Made by a program: the position numbers and the translations under genes. The notes beneath the pieces are model-generated. The model was not told the origin of the DNA and made no database searches. It was given only the letters and a program-made list of their open reading frames with translations. From Pseudomonas sp. Irchel 3H7 (GTDB lineage Bacteria; Pseudomonadota; Gammaproteobacteria; Pseudomonadales; Pseudomonadaceae), in assembly GCF_900187605.1 (NCBI RefSeq), contig NZ_FYEA01000007.1, positions 186,001 through 250,000 of the forward strand: DNA of 64,000 bases, written 5' to 3'. The first letter of the stretch is position 1. Each line of letters starts with the position of its first letter. This document shows, piece after piece, positions 56,700-64,000 of this stretch.

Positions 56700-56754
56700 A
56701 GGATCTTCCAGCCTTGAAATGGCTGGATCGCAGCAAGTTGCATGCCGCAGCAGC

Positions 56755-56929
56755 CCCTCACCCCAGCCCTCTCCCAAAGGTAGAGGGGGCCGATTGGGGG
56801 ATATTGGCGAGATACGCCGACCTGAAAAAACGCTGCCGAATCCATAATCGACTGTTTTTTCAGGTCGGCGTATAGCGCAAGACACTAAGGTCAGTTCCCT
56901 CTCCCTCCGGGAGAGGGCTAGGGTGAGGG
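56755..56929. repeat. Composite palindromic element (MITE-like)
   Basis: Outer arms CCCTCACCCCAGCCCTCTCC(C) at 56755-56775 and its inverse at 56909-56929 (one mismatch in 21) enclose inner arms ATACGCCGACCTGAAAAAAC (56812-56831) and the perfect inverse at 56854-56873, 20 of 20. Total 175 bp, in the gap between araC and ansA. It would fold into a nested cruciform. Confidence 0.8.
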
Positions 56930-56946
56930 CCGATCCAGAGCCATGC

Positions 56947-57951
56947 TCAGAGTAGCTCACCACACAGATCCAGTTCGATCAGCCGACGCACTTCTTGAGT
57001 TTCAAGGCCTGCACCGAGTAACCCATGCAACTTGCCGAACGCCGCTTCACGGGTCATGCCACCACCGGACAATACGCCGACACCGCGCAAGCGACTGCCA
57101 GCCTCGTAAACATCCAGCTCGACGCCACCCTCATGGCACTGCGTCACTGCAACCACCACCACACCGTTATCCCGTGCGCGGCCAAGGCTTGCCAGAAACT
57201 CAGGGTTGTCGCTCGGCCCGGTACCGCTGCCGTAGCACTCCAGCACCAGACCTTGAATGCCGCTGTCGAGGAGGCCGTCGAGCACTTCGGCGCTGATGCC
57301 CGGGAATAGCGGCAGCACGGCGACTTTGGCCAGCTGTTTCGGCTGGTTGTAATTCAACGACGCTGGAATCGAAGAGGCTTTGACACCGCCGCCCTGACGC
57401 TCAAGTCGTTTGAACGGATGACGGCCGAAGCTGCGCACCTTCGCGCAACGGGTTGGCGCCAGCAGTTCACCGTGGAAGTACAGATGCACACCGGGCGCCA
57501 GGCCTTGGCCGAGGGCAACCAGTGCGCCACTGAGATTCTCCCAGGCATCGCTGTCAGTAACGCCAGCCGGCAACATTGAACCGGTGAAGCACACACGGGC
57601 ATTCAGCCCCAGCAGCTGGAAGCTCATCGCTGCCGCGCTGTAGGCCAGCGTGTCGGTGCCGTGCAGGATCAGCACGCTGTCGCAGCCTTGCACGTCAACG
57701 GCATCGACCACCGCTTCACGCAGTTGCTGCCAGTAGGCCGGGGTCATGTTGGCGCTGTCGATCAGCGGCGACATCTCGCGAAAGCGCCACTGCGGTACGA
57801 CGAGTTCAGGCTGGCTGTGCAGATAGTCGCGCATCCGCGCTTCGAAACCGGACGCCGGGGCCAGGCCATTGGCGCTGGCCTGCATGCCGATGGTGCCACC
57901 GGTGTAGAGCACCATGACGTTTTGGGCGGCGGGGTAGGTCGACGAATTCAT
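56947..57951 (-). CDS. ansA: Type I L-asparaginase
   Basis: A 334-residue cytoplasmic amidohydrolase converting asparagine to aspartate and ammonia. Catalytic motifs are YTGGTIGMQ (first threonine, about 17-22) and HGTDTLAYSAAAMS (second Thr/Asp pair). There is no signal peptide, which separates it from periplasmic type II enzymes. GGAGAA precedes the ATG. Upstream in the same direction are an AGCS symporter and aspartase, giving an Asn to Asp to fumarate route; each gene seems to have its own transcript, because hairpins lie between them. Confidence 0.9.
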   Translation of the reverse strand: MNSSTYPAAQNVMVLYTGGTIGMQASANGLAPASGFEARMRDYLHSQPELVVPQWRFREMSPLIDSANMTPAYWQQLREAVVDAVDVQGCDSVLILHGTDTLAYSAAAMSFQLLGLNARVCFTGSMLPAGVTDSDAWENLSGALVALGQGLAPGVHLYFHGELLAPTRCAKVRSFGRHPFKRLERQGGGVKASSIPASLNYNQPKQLAKVAVLPLFPGISAEVLDGLLDSGIQGLVLECYGSGTGPSDNPEFLASLGRARDNGVVVVAVTQCHEGGVELDVYEAGSRLRGVGVLSGGGMTREAAFGKLHGLLGAGLETQEVRRLIELDLCGELL

Positions 57952-57978
57952 GGGGATTCTCCGAAAGGATGAGGTCCT

Positions 57979-58069
57979 TGTGGGAGCGAGCCTGCTGGCG
58001 ATGGCGGTTCATCATTCAGCATTGATGTTGGCTGAAAGACAGCTATCGCGAGCAGGCAAACTCCGACAA
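57979..58069. repeat. Degenerate REP pair (type B)
   Basis: TTGTGGGAGCGAGCCTGCT and an eroded inverse (ATCGCGAGCAGGCAAACTCC) flank a 45-bp loop between ansA and the symporter gene. Confidence 0.7.
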
Positions 58070-58088
58070 GTTATTGCACCACAATAAC

Positions 58089-58115
58089 TGACGGGCGCAG
58101 GGGATGCGCCCGTCA
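58089..58115 (-). terminator. Hairpin after the AGCS symporter gene
   Basis: TGACGGGCGCA (58089-58099) and TGCGCCCGTCA (58105-58115) pair perfectly around a 5-base loop, 9 bp beyond the symporter stop. The T-run is weak. Confidence 0.7.
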
Positions 58116-58123
58116 TTCACCTG

Positions 58124-59572
58124 TCAGCGTTGCGCTGCAGGCACGCCTTGCGGCTCGGCTTCAGTCTTGCCGACAGCGGCAGACGGATTGGTCGGCCAGG
58201 CTTTCAGGTCGAGGTCCAGATCAGCAAATTTGCTCGAGTCGAACACCGGCTGTTTGACGCCGGCGCGGCGTTGCGCATCGTAGTCGCGCATCACACGCAT
58301 GCCGACCTTGAACAGCATGGCCAGGGCCACGAGGTTGACGAAGGCCAGGCAGGTCATGGTGATGTCGGCGAAGGCGAACACGGTCGACAGGTCCTGCATC
58401 GAACCCCATACCACCAGCGCCAGCACCAGGCCACGGAAAATCATCAGCGCGGCGCGGTTGCGGGTGAGGAACTGCAGACTGTTTTCGCCCAGGTAGTAGT
58501 TGTAGAGGATGCAAGTGAAGACGAACAGCGACAGCGCGACGCTGACGAACATGCGACCCCAGTCACCGACCACGGCGGCCAGCGAGTTCTGGGTCAGGAC
58601 GATGCCGTCACCTTCGAAGCCCGGGGTGTAGAAGCCCGACAGCAGGATCAGCAGCGCAGTACAGGTGCAGATCACGAAAGTGTCGAGGAACACACTGAAG
58701 GCCTGAACCACGCCCTGCGCGCCCGGGTGTTTCACCGCAGCCACGGCAGCGACGTTCGGCGCACTGCCCAGGCCCGCTTCGTTGGCGAACACGCCACGCT
58801 TCACGCCCATGACGATGGCGCTGCCGAGCAGACCACCAAAGGCCGGATCGAGGCCGAAGGCGCTCTTGAAGATGGTTTCCAGCATGGCTGGTACGTGTTC
58901 GATCTGAGTACCGATCACGTACAGGGTCACGCCGATATAGGCGAGGGTCTTGATCGGTACCAGCAGGTCGGACACCGAAGCGATACGCTTGATGCCGCCG
59001 ATGAAGGTAATGGCCAGCAGCACTGCCAGGACGATACCGGTGTGTTGTGGGTTGAATTCAAAGGCGTTCTGCAGCGAGTGGGTCACGGTGTAGGACTGCA
59101 GGCCAATGAAGGCGAAGCCGTAGGTGACCAGCAGCAGGACCGAGAACACTACCGCCATGCCTTTGAGCTTCAAGCCGTGCTGGATGTAGTAGGCCGGGCC
59201 ACCACGGTACAGACCGTCGCCATCGGCGCGCTTGTAGACCTGGGCCAGGGTGCACTCGAAGAAGCTGCTGGACATGCCGACCAGTGCGGTCACCCACATC
59301 CAGAACACCGCACCTGGACCACCGAGTGTCACGGCGATGCCGACACCGGCGATGTTGCCCGCACCAACGCGGCCGGCAAGGCTGAGCATCAGGGCCTGGA
59401 ACGAGCTGAGTTGCCCGGCGCTGCCCTTGAGGCTGTCGCGGAACACCGCGAACATGTGGAAGAAGTGACGCAATTGAACGAAACGCGAGCGAATCGTGAA
59501 GTAGCTACCGAGCCCGACAATGAGCACGATCAGTACTTTCCCTGAGAGGAAGTCGTTAATGACTTCGAGCAT
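58124..59572 (-). CDS. AGCS family sodium:alanine/glycine symporter
   Basis: A 482-residue transporter with about eleven helices. The AGCS signatures are LSLAGRVGAGNIAGVGIAVTLGGPGAVFWMW (given here by its start and end near 67-97), YIQHGLKLKGMAVVF and KRGVFANEAGLGSAPNVAA. It takes up alanine, glycine or related amino acids with Na+ or H+. AGGAAA precedes the ATG. It lies between aspartase and asparaginase, so it may serve asparagine or aspartate uptake, although family members prefer small neutral amino acids. Confidence 0.92.
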   Translation of the reverse strand: MLEVINDFLSGKVLIVLIVGLGSYFTIRSRFVQLRHFFHMFAVFRDSLKGSAGQLSSFQALMLSLAGRVGAGNIAGVGIAVTLGGPGAVFWMWVTALVGMSSSFFECTLAQVYKRADGDGLYRGGPAYYIQHGLKLKGMAVVFSVLLLVTYGFAFIGLQSYTVTHSLQNAFEFNPQHTGIVLAVLLAITFIGGIKRIASVSDLLVPIKTLAYIGVTLYVIGTQIEHVPAMLETIFKSAFGLDPAFGGLLGSAIVMGVKRGVFANEAGLGSAPNVAAVAAVKHPGAQGVVQAFSVFLDTFVICTCTALLILLSGFYTPGFEGDGIVLTQNSLAAVVGDWGRMFVSVALSLFVFTCILYNYYLGENSLQFLTRNRAALMIFRGLVLALVVWGSMQDLSTVFAFADITMTCLAFVNLVALAMLFKVGMRVMRDYDAQRRAGVKQPVFDSSKFADLDLDLKAWPTNPSAAVGKTEAEPQGVPAAQR

Positions 59573-59933
59573 GGATTTTTCCTCGCTGTTTTTTGTGTGA
59601 GCAAATGCTGGAAGGTCGGAAACATCGCGTTACACCGGTTTGCGCGCGGCACAACAGGTGAGGCGAGGGTTTCGTCCCGGATCCATTTCGCGGGTTTGTT
59701 ATTAGTTCGGGTTTCACATGGGTTATGGCCTCGTTACCGACGACCGCTCATGCGAAGAGGGGCGGCACTATACCGATCAGTGGCGCGCCCGTCTGCACAG
59801 TCGTGGTGCAAGCGACGAAACGAGGCTTTGAAACACCCGGCGTTACCGGCGCCGGGCTTGTGCAGGAACTGCTCTTCTGTCAGAGCGAGCAATCCCCAGA
59901 CATACGGGTCTCAGGGTCAGAAAGTTAAAAAAA
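59573..59933. other. Gap without a recognisable gene
   Basis: About 360 bp upstream of the symporter gene. The open frames here have no family resemblance, no ribosome site and ordinary non-coding composition. The stretch probably holds the symporter promoter and leader; I see no clear -10/-35 pair and no known riboswitch. Confidence 0.6.
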
Positions 59934-59962
59934 AGGGCTTGGGGACTAAATCCCCAAGCCCT
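59934..59962 (-). terminator. Intrinsic terminator of aspA
   Basis: AGGGCTTGGGGA and TCCCCAAGCCCT pair perfectly over 12 bp with a 5-base loop. On the minus strand eight T follow. It lies 62 bp after the aspA stop. Confidence 0.95.
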
Positions 59963-60024
59963 CAAAAGGTGAGAGGTGTCTAGTCCCTCGACCTGGTGAG
60001 CGGTGCTACAAGTAACGTGTCGGC

Positions 60025-61449
60025 TCAGGCTTTCAGCGGAACCAGACGCGGAGCAATCATGTTTTCCGGGCGCAGGATGTCGGCGAGCATGGCTTCGTCG
60101 AGCAGGCCTTCTTCGCGCACCAGTTCCAGCACGCCGCGGCCGCTTTCAAGAGCAAGACCGGCGATACGGGTGGCGTTTTTGTAGCCGATGTACGGGTTCA
60201 GAGCGGTAACCAGACCGATCGAGTGCTCGACCAGTTCACGGCAGCGCGCTTCGTTGGCGGTGATGCCGACGATGCAGTGCTCGCGCAGCATGTCCATGGC
60301 GCGTTGCAGCAGGCGGATCGAGTCGAAGATCTTGAAAGCGATCAGCGGCTCCATCACGTTAAGTTGCAACTGGCCGCCTTCGGCTGCCATGGTCAGCGCC
60401 AGGTCGTTACCAATTACTTGGAACGCCACCTGGTTAACCGCTTCCGGAATAACCGGGTTGACCTTGCCAGGCATGATCGAGCTGCCTGGCTGACGCGCTG
60501 GCAGGTTGATTTCGTTGATGCCAGTGCGTGGGCCGCTGGACAGCAGGCGCAGGTCGTTGCAGATCTTCGACAGCTTGACCGCGGTGCGCTTGAGCATGCC
60601 GGAGAACAGCACGAAGGCGCCCATGTCGGAAGTCGCTTCGATCAGGTCGGCCGCCGGAACCAGCGGTTGACCGCTGATCAGGGCCAGACGCTGTACCGCC
60701 AGCGCTTGATAACGCGGGTCGGCGTTGATGCCGGTACCGATCGCGGTGCCGCCCAGGTTTACTTCAGTCAGCAGTTCCGGGGCCAGCGTCTTCAGACGGG
60801 CCAGGTCTTCGCCCATGGTGGTGGCGAAGGCACGGAATTCTTGACCCAAGGTCATCGGCACGGCGTCTTGCAGCTGGGTACGGCCCATTTTCAGGACGTG
60901 ATCGAATTCCTTGCCCTTGGCCGCGAATGCCTGAATCAGGCTGTCGAGGCTGGCCAGCAAGGTGTCGTGACCGAGCAGCAAGCCCAGGCGGATCGCCGTC
61001 GGGTAAGCGTCGTTGGTCGACTGCGCCATGTTCACGTCGTCGTTCGGGTGCAGGTACTGGTACTCGCCTTTCTGGTGACCCATTGCTTCCAGCGCAATGT
61101 TGGCGATCACTTCGTTGGCGTTCATGTTGGTGGAGGTACCGGCGCCACCTTGAATCATGTCGACCACGAACTCTTCGTGGTAATCACCGCGGATCAATCG
61201 GGCACAGGCTTCGCTGATGGCAGCGTGCTTGGCTTCGCTCAGATGACCCAACTCGCGGTTGGCGTCAGCAGCGGCCTGTTTGACCATTGCCAGGCCGACA
61301 ACCAGTTTCGGGTAATGCGAAATCGGAACGCCGGAGAGACGGAAGTTATTCACCGCTCGCAGGGTCTGGATGCCGTAATACGCTTGAGCCGGTACTTCGA
61401 GGGCGCCAAGCAGGTCGTTTTCTGTGCGGAAAGATGCAGCGGAGGACAT
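60025..61449 (-). CDS. aspA: Aspartate ammonia-lyase (aspartase)
   Basis: A 474-residue class II fumarase/aspartase superfamily enzyme that splits aspartate into fumarate and ammonia. The flexible catalytic loop GSSIMPGKVNPVIPE (near 319), GGAGTSTNMNANEV and HPNDDVNMAQSTND are diagnostic, and the loop together with TSTNMNANEVIAN places it with aspartase rather than fumarase C. The start at 61449 (MSSAASFRTEND) is the usual one; four extra codons upstream are possible. Divergent from a LysR regulator with a palindromic site between. Confidence 0.92.
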   Translation of the reverse strand: MSSAASFRTENDLLGALEVPAQAYYGIQTLRAVNNFRLSGVPISHYPKLVVGLAMVKQAAADANRELGHLSEAKHAAISEACARLIRGDYHEEFVVDMIQGGAGTSTNMNANEVIANIALEAMGHQKGEYQYLHPNDDVNMAQSTNDAYPTAIRLGLLLGHDTLLASLDSLIQAFAAKGKEFDHVLKMGRTQLQDAVPMTLGQEFRAFATTMGEDLARLKTLAPELLTEVNLGGTAIGTGINADPRYQALAVQRLALISGQPLVPAADLIEATSDMGAFVLFSGMLKRTAVKLSKICNDLRLLSSGPRTGINEINLPARQPGSSIMPGKVNPVIPEAVNQVAFQVIGNDLALTMAAEGGQLQLNVMEPLIAFKIFDSIRLLQRAMDMLREHCIVGITANEARCRELVEHSIGLVTALNPYIGYKNATRIAGLALESGRGVLELVREEGLLDEAMLADILRPENMIAPRLVPLKA

Positions 61450-61545
61450 GATAGAAATCATCTCGATATGGACCCGGTCTGTGCCGGAACGCTGCGAATG
61501 CTAGGCTTGTAGGAAATTTTGGGCCAATGCTGTTCAGCACTGCCC

Positions 61546-61562
61546 TATGCACATTCGGCATA
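61546..61562. promoter_or_regulatory. LysR-type operator between aspA and lysR
   Basis: TATGCACATTCGGCATA carries inverted TATGC/GCATA half sites separated by 7 bp, a T-N11-A-type LysR site. It lies 97 bp from aspA and 68 bp from the regulator. Confidence 0.5.
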
Positions 61563-61629
61563 ATGCCCGTGTGACGCCGCGTGCGCGGCAGACGTGTGAC
61601 CTGTTTTGGTGCGTGTCCGGGAGGACGTG

Positions 61630-62538
61630 ATGAATCTGGAAAGCAAATGGCTCGAGGACTTCAGTGCTCTGGCCGCCACCCGTAGCTTTTCGCAGGCGGC
61701 CGAGCGACGCTTCGTGACCCAGCCGGCCTTCAGTCGGCGGATCCGCAGTCTGGAGGCTGCGCTGGGGCTGACCCTGGTCAATCGCTCGCGCACGCCGGTT
61801 GAACTGACGGCGGCGGGGCAGTTGTTTCTAGTGACCGCACGCACCGTGGTCGAACAGCTCGGTGAAGTGCTGCGTCATCTGCATCATCTGGAAGGCGGGC
61901 AGGGCGAAGTGATGCAGGTCGCGGCGGCGCACTCGCTGGCGCTGGGTTTCTTTCCGCGCTGGATCGCACAACTACGTAATGAAGGTTTGAACATCGCCAC
62001 TCGCTTGGTCGCCACCAACGTCGGTGACGCGGTGCATGCGTTGCGTGAAGGTGGTTGCGATCTGATGCTGGCGTTCTACGACCCGGACGCGGCGATGCAG
62101 ATGGACCCGGAGATCTTCCCTTCATTGCATTTGGGCCAGACGGAAATGCTCCCTGTGTGTGCGGCGGATGCCGAGGGCAAGCCCCTGTTCGATCTCGAAG
62201 GTGATGCGAGCGTGCCGTTGCTGGCTTACAGCGCCGGGGCGTTTCTCGGGCGATCGGTGAATGGCTTGCTGCGTCAGCGTCAACTGCGCTTCACCACTAT
62301 TTACGAAACCGCGATGGCTGACAGTCTGAAGAGCATGGCGTTGGAAGGTCTCGGGATTGCCTGGGTTCCGCAACTGAGCGTGCGTGCTGAGCTGGCTCGC
62401 GGCGAACTGGTGGTCTGTGGCGGCCCGCAGTGGCACGTGCCGCTGGAGATTCGCCTGTATCGCTGCGCCTTGGTGCGCAAAGCCAACGTCCGTCTGCTGT
62501 GGCGCAAGCTCGAGGGTGGCGCTGCACAAGCTTCCTGA
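61630..62538 (+). CDS. LysR-type regulator divergent from aspA
   Basis: A 302-residue LysR regulator. The HTH (about 1-60) contains FSALAATRSFSQAAERRFVT and QPAFSRRIRSLEAALG; the effector domain spans about 85-290. GGGAGGA at 61618-61624 supports the ATG at 61630. The shared intergenic palindrome makes aspA the likely target. It resembles HdfR/YpeA-like short-half members, but I cannot name it with certainty. A long REP palindrome follows the stop. Confidence 0.87.
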   Translation: MNLESKWLEDFSALAATRSFSQAAERRFVTQPAFSRRIRSLEAALGLTLVNRSRTPVELTAAGQLFLVTARTVVEQLGEVLRHLHHLEGGQGEVMQVAAAHSLALGFFPRWIAQLRNEGLNIATRLVATNVGDAVHALREGGCDLMLAFYDPDAAMQMDPEIFPSLHLGQTEMLPVCAADAEGKPLFDLEGDASVPLLAYSAGAFLGRSVNGLLRQRQLRFTTIYETAMADSLKSMALEGLGIAWVPQLSVRAELARGELVVCGGPQWHVPLEIRLYRCALVRKANVRLLWRKLEGGAAQAS

Positions 62539-62549
62539 GCCTACGCGGA

Positions 62550-62646
62550 CCCCTTGTAGGAGTGAGCCTGCTCGCGATAGCGTCTGCACATTCAACGATG
62601 ATGTGACTGATACACCGCCATCGCGAGCAGGCTCACTCCTACAGGG
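62550..62646. repeat. REP palindrome pair (type B)
   Basis: CCCCTTGTAGGAGTGAGCCT continuing GCTCGCGAT pairs with its inverse ending CTCCTACAGGGG, over about 29 bp with a 40-bp loop. It may end the lysR transcript. Confidence 0.88.
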
Positions 62647-62748
62647 GATTTGCGGTGTTCTGTCGCTGACCTTCAAGTCAATAAAACCGGGCATTTGCGG
62701 CAGATGACAGATGGTCGCGCAGGGGGCTGTTTATTGCTTTCTTTGCGG

Positions 62749-62754
62749 TATACT
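62749..62754 (+). promoter_or_regulatory. -10 element of purEK
   Basis: TATACT at 62749-62754 is a good -10. The -35 is weak (CTGTTT at 62727-62732, 16 bp spacing). A transcript from here would have a leader of about 110 nt. Confidence 0.45.
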
Positions 62755-62765
62755 GCGCGGCCTTC

Positions 62766-62826
62766 GGCCGGCACGTCCGGCCATTTTTCGTACAATCAAG
62801 CCACGCAACCTGCGTGGCTTGTTGTT
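62766..62826 (+). promoter_or_regulatory. Two-hairpin leader of purE
   Basis: Hairpin 1: GGCCGG (62766-62771) with CCGGCC (62777-62782), followed by ATTTTT. Hairpin 2: AAGCCACGCA (62798-62807) with TGCGTGGCTT (62811-62820), 10 of 10, followed by GTTGTTTT. Both look like intrinsic terminators inside the purE leader, before the ribosome site GAGAAGAGG and the ATG at 62870. Confidence 0.6.
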
Positions 62827-62869
62827 TTATGACGCGCCTGCGGGCGCTCCAGAGAGAAGAGGCGCGACG

Positions 62870-63361
62870 ATGAGTGCACTGGTTGGCGTGATCATGGGCT
62901 CCAAGTCCGATTGGTCCACCCTTAGCCACACCGCCGATATGCTGGAAAAGCTCGGCATCCCGTACGAGGTCAAAGTGGTCTCTGCCCACCGCACCCCGGA
63001 TCTGCTGTTCCAGTACGCCGAAGAGGCTGAAAGCCGCGGCATCGAGGTGATTATCGCCGGTGCCGGTGGCGCAGCCCACTTGCCAGGCATGTGTGCGGCC
63101 AAGACCCACCTGCCGGTGCTGGGGGTGCCAGTGCAGTCGGCCATGCTCTCGGGCGTCGACTCGCTGCTGTCGATCGTGCAGATGCCAGCGGGCATTCCGG
63201 TCGCCACCCTGGCTATCGGCAAGGCCGGCGCGATCAACGCAGCCCTGCTCTCGGCGAGCATCCTCGGCGCCAAGCATCCGCAGTTCCACGCGGTACTGAA
63301 AACCTTCCGTGCCGAGCAGACAGACAGCGTCCTGGACAATCCAGACCCACGTATTGCCTGA
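62870..63361 (+). CDS. purE: N5-carboxyaminoimidazole ribonucleotide mutase (PurE)
   Basis: A 163-residue class I PurE, which moves the carboxyl group of N5-CAIR to C4 in purine synthesis. [20 protein letters not shown] and [13 protein letters not shown] are the conserved active-site parts, and GVPVQS with the metal-free site completes it. The ATG at 62870 is the correct start; the frame is open upstream through the leader by chance. purK begins 10 bp after the stop, so the two form the usual operon. Confidence 0.96.
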   Translation: MSALVGVIMGSKSDWSTLSHTADMLEKLGIPYEVKVVSAHRTPDLLFQYAEEAESRGIEVIIAGAGGAAHLPGMCAAKTHLPVLGVPVQSAMLSGVDSLLSIVQMPAGIPVATLAIGKAGAINAALLSASILGAKHPQFHAVLKTFRAEQTDSVLDNPDPRIA

Positions 63362-63371
63362 GGTTGTTGAG

Positions 63372-64000
63372 ATGAAGATCGGTGTAATCGGTGGCGGCCA
63401 GTTGGGTCGCATGTTGGCCTTGGCGGGCACTCCGCTGGGCATGAACTTCGCTTTCCTCGACCCTGCGCCGGACGCTTGTGCGGCCGCTTTGGGCGAACAC
63501 CTGCGGGCCGATTACGGCGATCAGGATCATCTGCGCCAACTGGCCGATGAAGTCGATCTGGTGACCTTCGAGTTCGAAAGTGTCCCGGCCGAAACCGTGG
63601 CATTCCTCTCGCAATTCGTCCCGGTCTACCCGAGCGCCGAAGCCCTGCGCATCGCTCGCGATCGCTGGTTCGAAAAGAGCATGTTCAAGGACCTGGGCAT
63701 CCCGACTCCGGCCTTCGCTGACATTCAGTCGCAAGCCGATCTGGACGCTGCGGTGGCTTCGATCGGCCTGCCGGCCGTACTGAAAACCCGCACCCTGGGT
63801 TACGACGGCAAGGGCCAGAAAGTCCTGCGCAAACCGGAAGACGTGGTCGGCACCTTTGCCGAGCTGGGCAGCGTGTCCTGCCTGCTGGAAGGCTTCGTGC
63901 CGTTCACCGGTGAAGTCTCGCTGATCGCCGTACGTGCTCGCGATGGTGAAACCAAGTTCTATCCGCTGGTGCACAACACCCACGACAGCGGCATCCTCAA
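63372..64000 (+). CDS. purK: N5-CAIR synthetase (PurK), 3' partial
   Basis: The first 209 codons of the ATP-grasp enzyme that makes N5-CAIR from AIR, bicarbonate and ATP, supplying PurE. It opens MKIGVIGGGQLGRMLALAG and continues with VTFEFESVPAETV, DRWFEKSMFKDLGIPTP, LKTRTLGYDGKGQ and EGFVPFTGEVS, all typical. No stop occurs before the right edge of the window; the gene continues outside. Confidence 0.95.
   Translation, partial: MKIGVIGGGQLGRMLALAGTPLGMNFAFLDPAPDACAAALGEHLRADYGDQDHLRQLADEVDLVTFEFESVPAETVAFLSQFVPVYPSAEALRIARDRWFEKSMFKDLGIPTPAFADIQSQADLDAAVASIGLPAVLKTRTLGYDGKGQKVLRKPEDVVGTFAELGSVSCLLEGFVPFTGEVSLIAVRARDGETKFYPLVHNTHDSGIL

Noticed and set aside
58130..59545. 471-codon plus-strand frame opposite the AGCS symporter
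   Set aside because: Gln/His/Glu-rich antisense translation; the opposite strand encodes a clear transporter.
59597..59983. Possible 128-codon gene upstream of the symporter
   Set aside because: No ribosome site, no family pattern, and it runs into the aspA terminator hairpin.
60223..61512. 429-codon plus-strand frame opposite aspA
   Set aside because: Antisense of a conserved enzyme; no motifs.

Overview
The window is a piece of a Pseudomonas chromosome, most likely of the P. fluorescens group. The GC content is high, the genes are densely packed with many 4-bp ATGA-type overlaps, and P. fluorescens-type REP palindromes fill the gaps. From memory, the gene order pyrQ / gamma-CA / folE2 / amiA / cobW ... 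pdxY ... uvrD ... lysR-pycA-oadA ... aspA-lysR-purEK follows, inverted, the P. aeruginosa PA5541-to-PA5425 region. That region lies beside the replication origin. Three parS-like ParB sites in the first 17 kb fit that location. I see no rRNA, tRNA, CRISPR array, prophage or insertion sequence.

Region 1 (1-6855) is about metals and membranes. Three SPFH (HflK/HflC-like) proteins, one with an extreme poly-His N-terminus, form a translationally coupled operon with a P1B-type metal ATPase that lacks an HMA domain. Directly downstream is a bufferin-type RiPP cluster: a Cys-rich exported precursor, a DUF692/MNIO maturase and a DUF2063 partner. A hairpin with a T-run separates the precursor from its enzymes. 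Region 2 (6940-10265) holds a cyclopropane-fatty-acid-synthase-like methyltransferase, a cardiolipin synthase and a small exported DUF3617 protein.

Region 3 (10381-20676) is a zinc-starvation island. One leftward operon, folE2-znuC-znuB-znuA-gammaCA-pyrQ, and rightward genes for an AmiA-type amidase, a COG0523 (ZigA-like) GTPase and DUF1826 lie around two Zur-box palindromes (15618-15632 and 17327-17341). The paralogous enzymes and the importer would keep folate, pyrimidine, CO2 and wall metabolism running at low zinc. A second COG0523 protein follows.

Region 4 (20717-37483) is core genome: DUF3301, pdxY, an acyl-CoA thioesterase, a CPA2 cation/proton antiporter, SMI1/KNR4, a Tim44-domain protein, uvrD, a PAS-GGDEF-EAL protein, a HexR-like regulator with a perfect operator palindrome, a PA3496-like small protein, a PycR-like LysR regulator and the two-subunit pyruvate carboxylase. 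Region 5 (37667-56699) is accessory: two tandem paralogous autotransporters, a lone Xre regulator, a two-gene amino-acid ABC transporter lacking its ATPase, a homocysteine S-methyltransferase, two GNATs, a PaiB-like protein, a MocR regulator whose linker DNA is a 12-bp-periodic array of DnaA-box-like sequences, a 1534-residue dermonecrotic-toxin-like protein, an acetylpolyamine-amidohydrolase-like deacetylase and an AraC regulator.

Region 6 (56755-64000) has a composite palindromic repeat, an asparagine/aspartate module (type I asparaginase, AGCS symporter, aspartase, all leftward), a divergent LysR regulator and purE-purK. purE has a leader with two hairpins. purK runs off the right edge.
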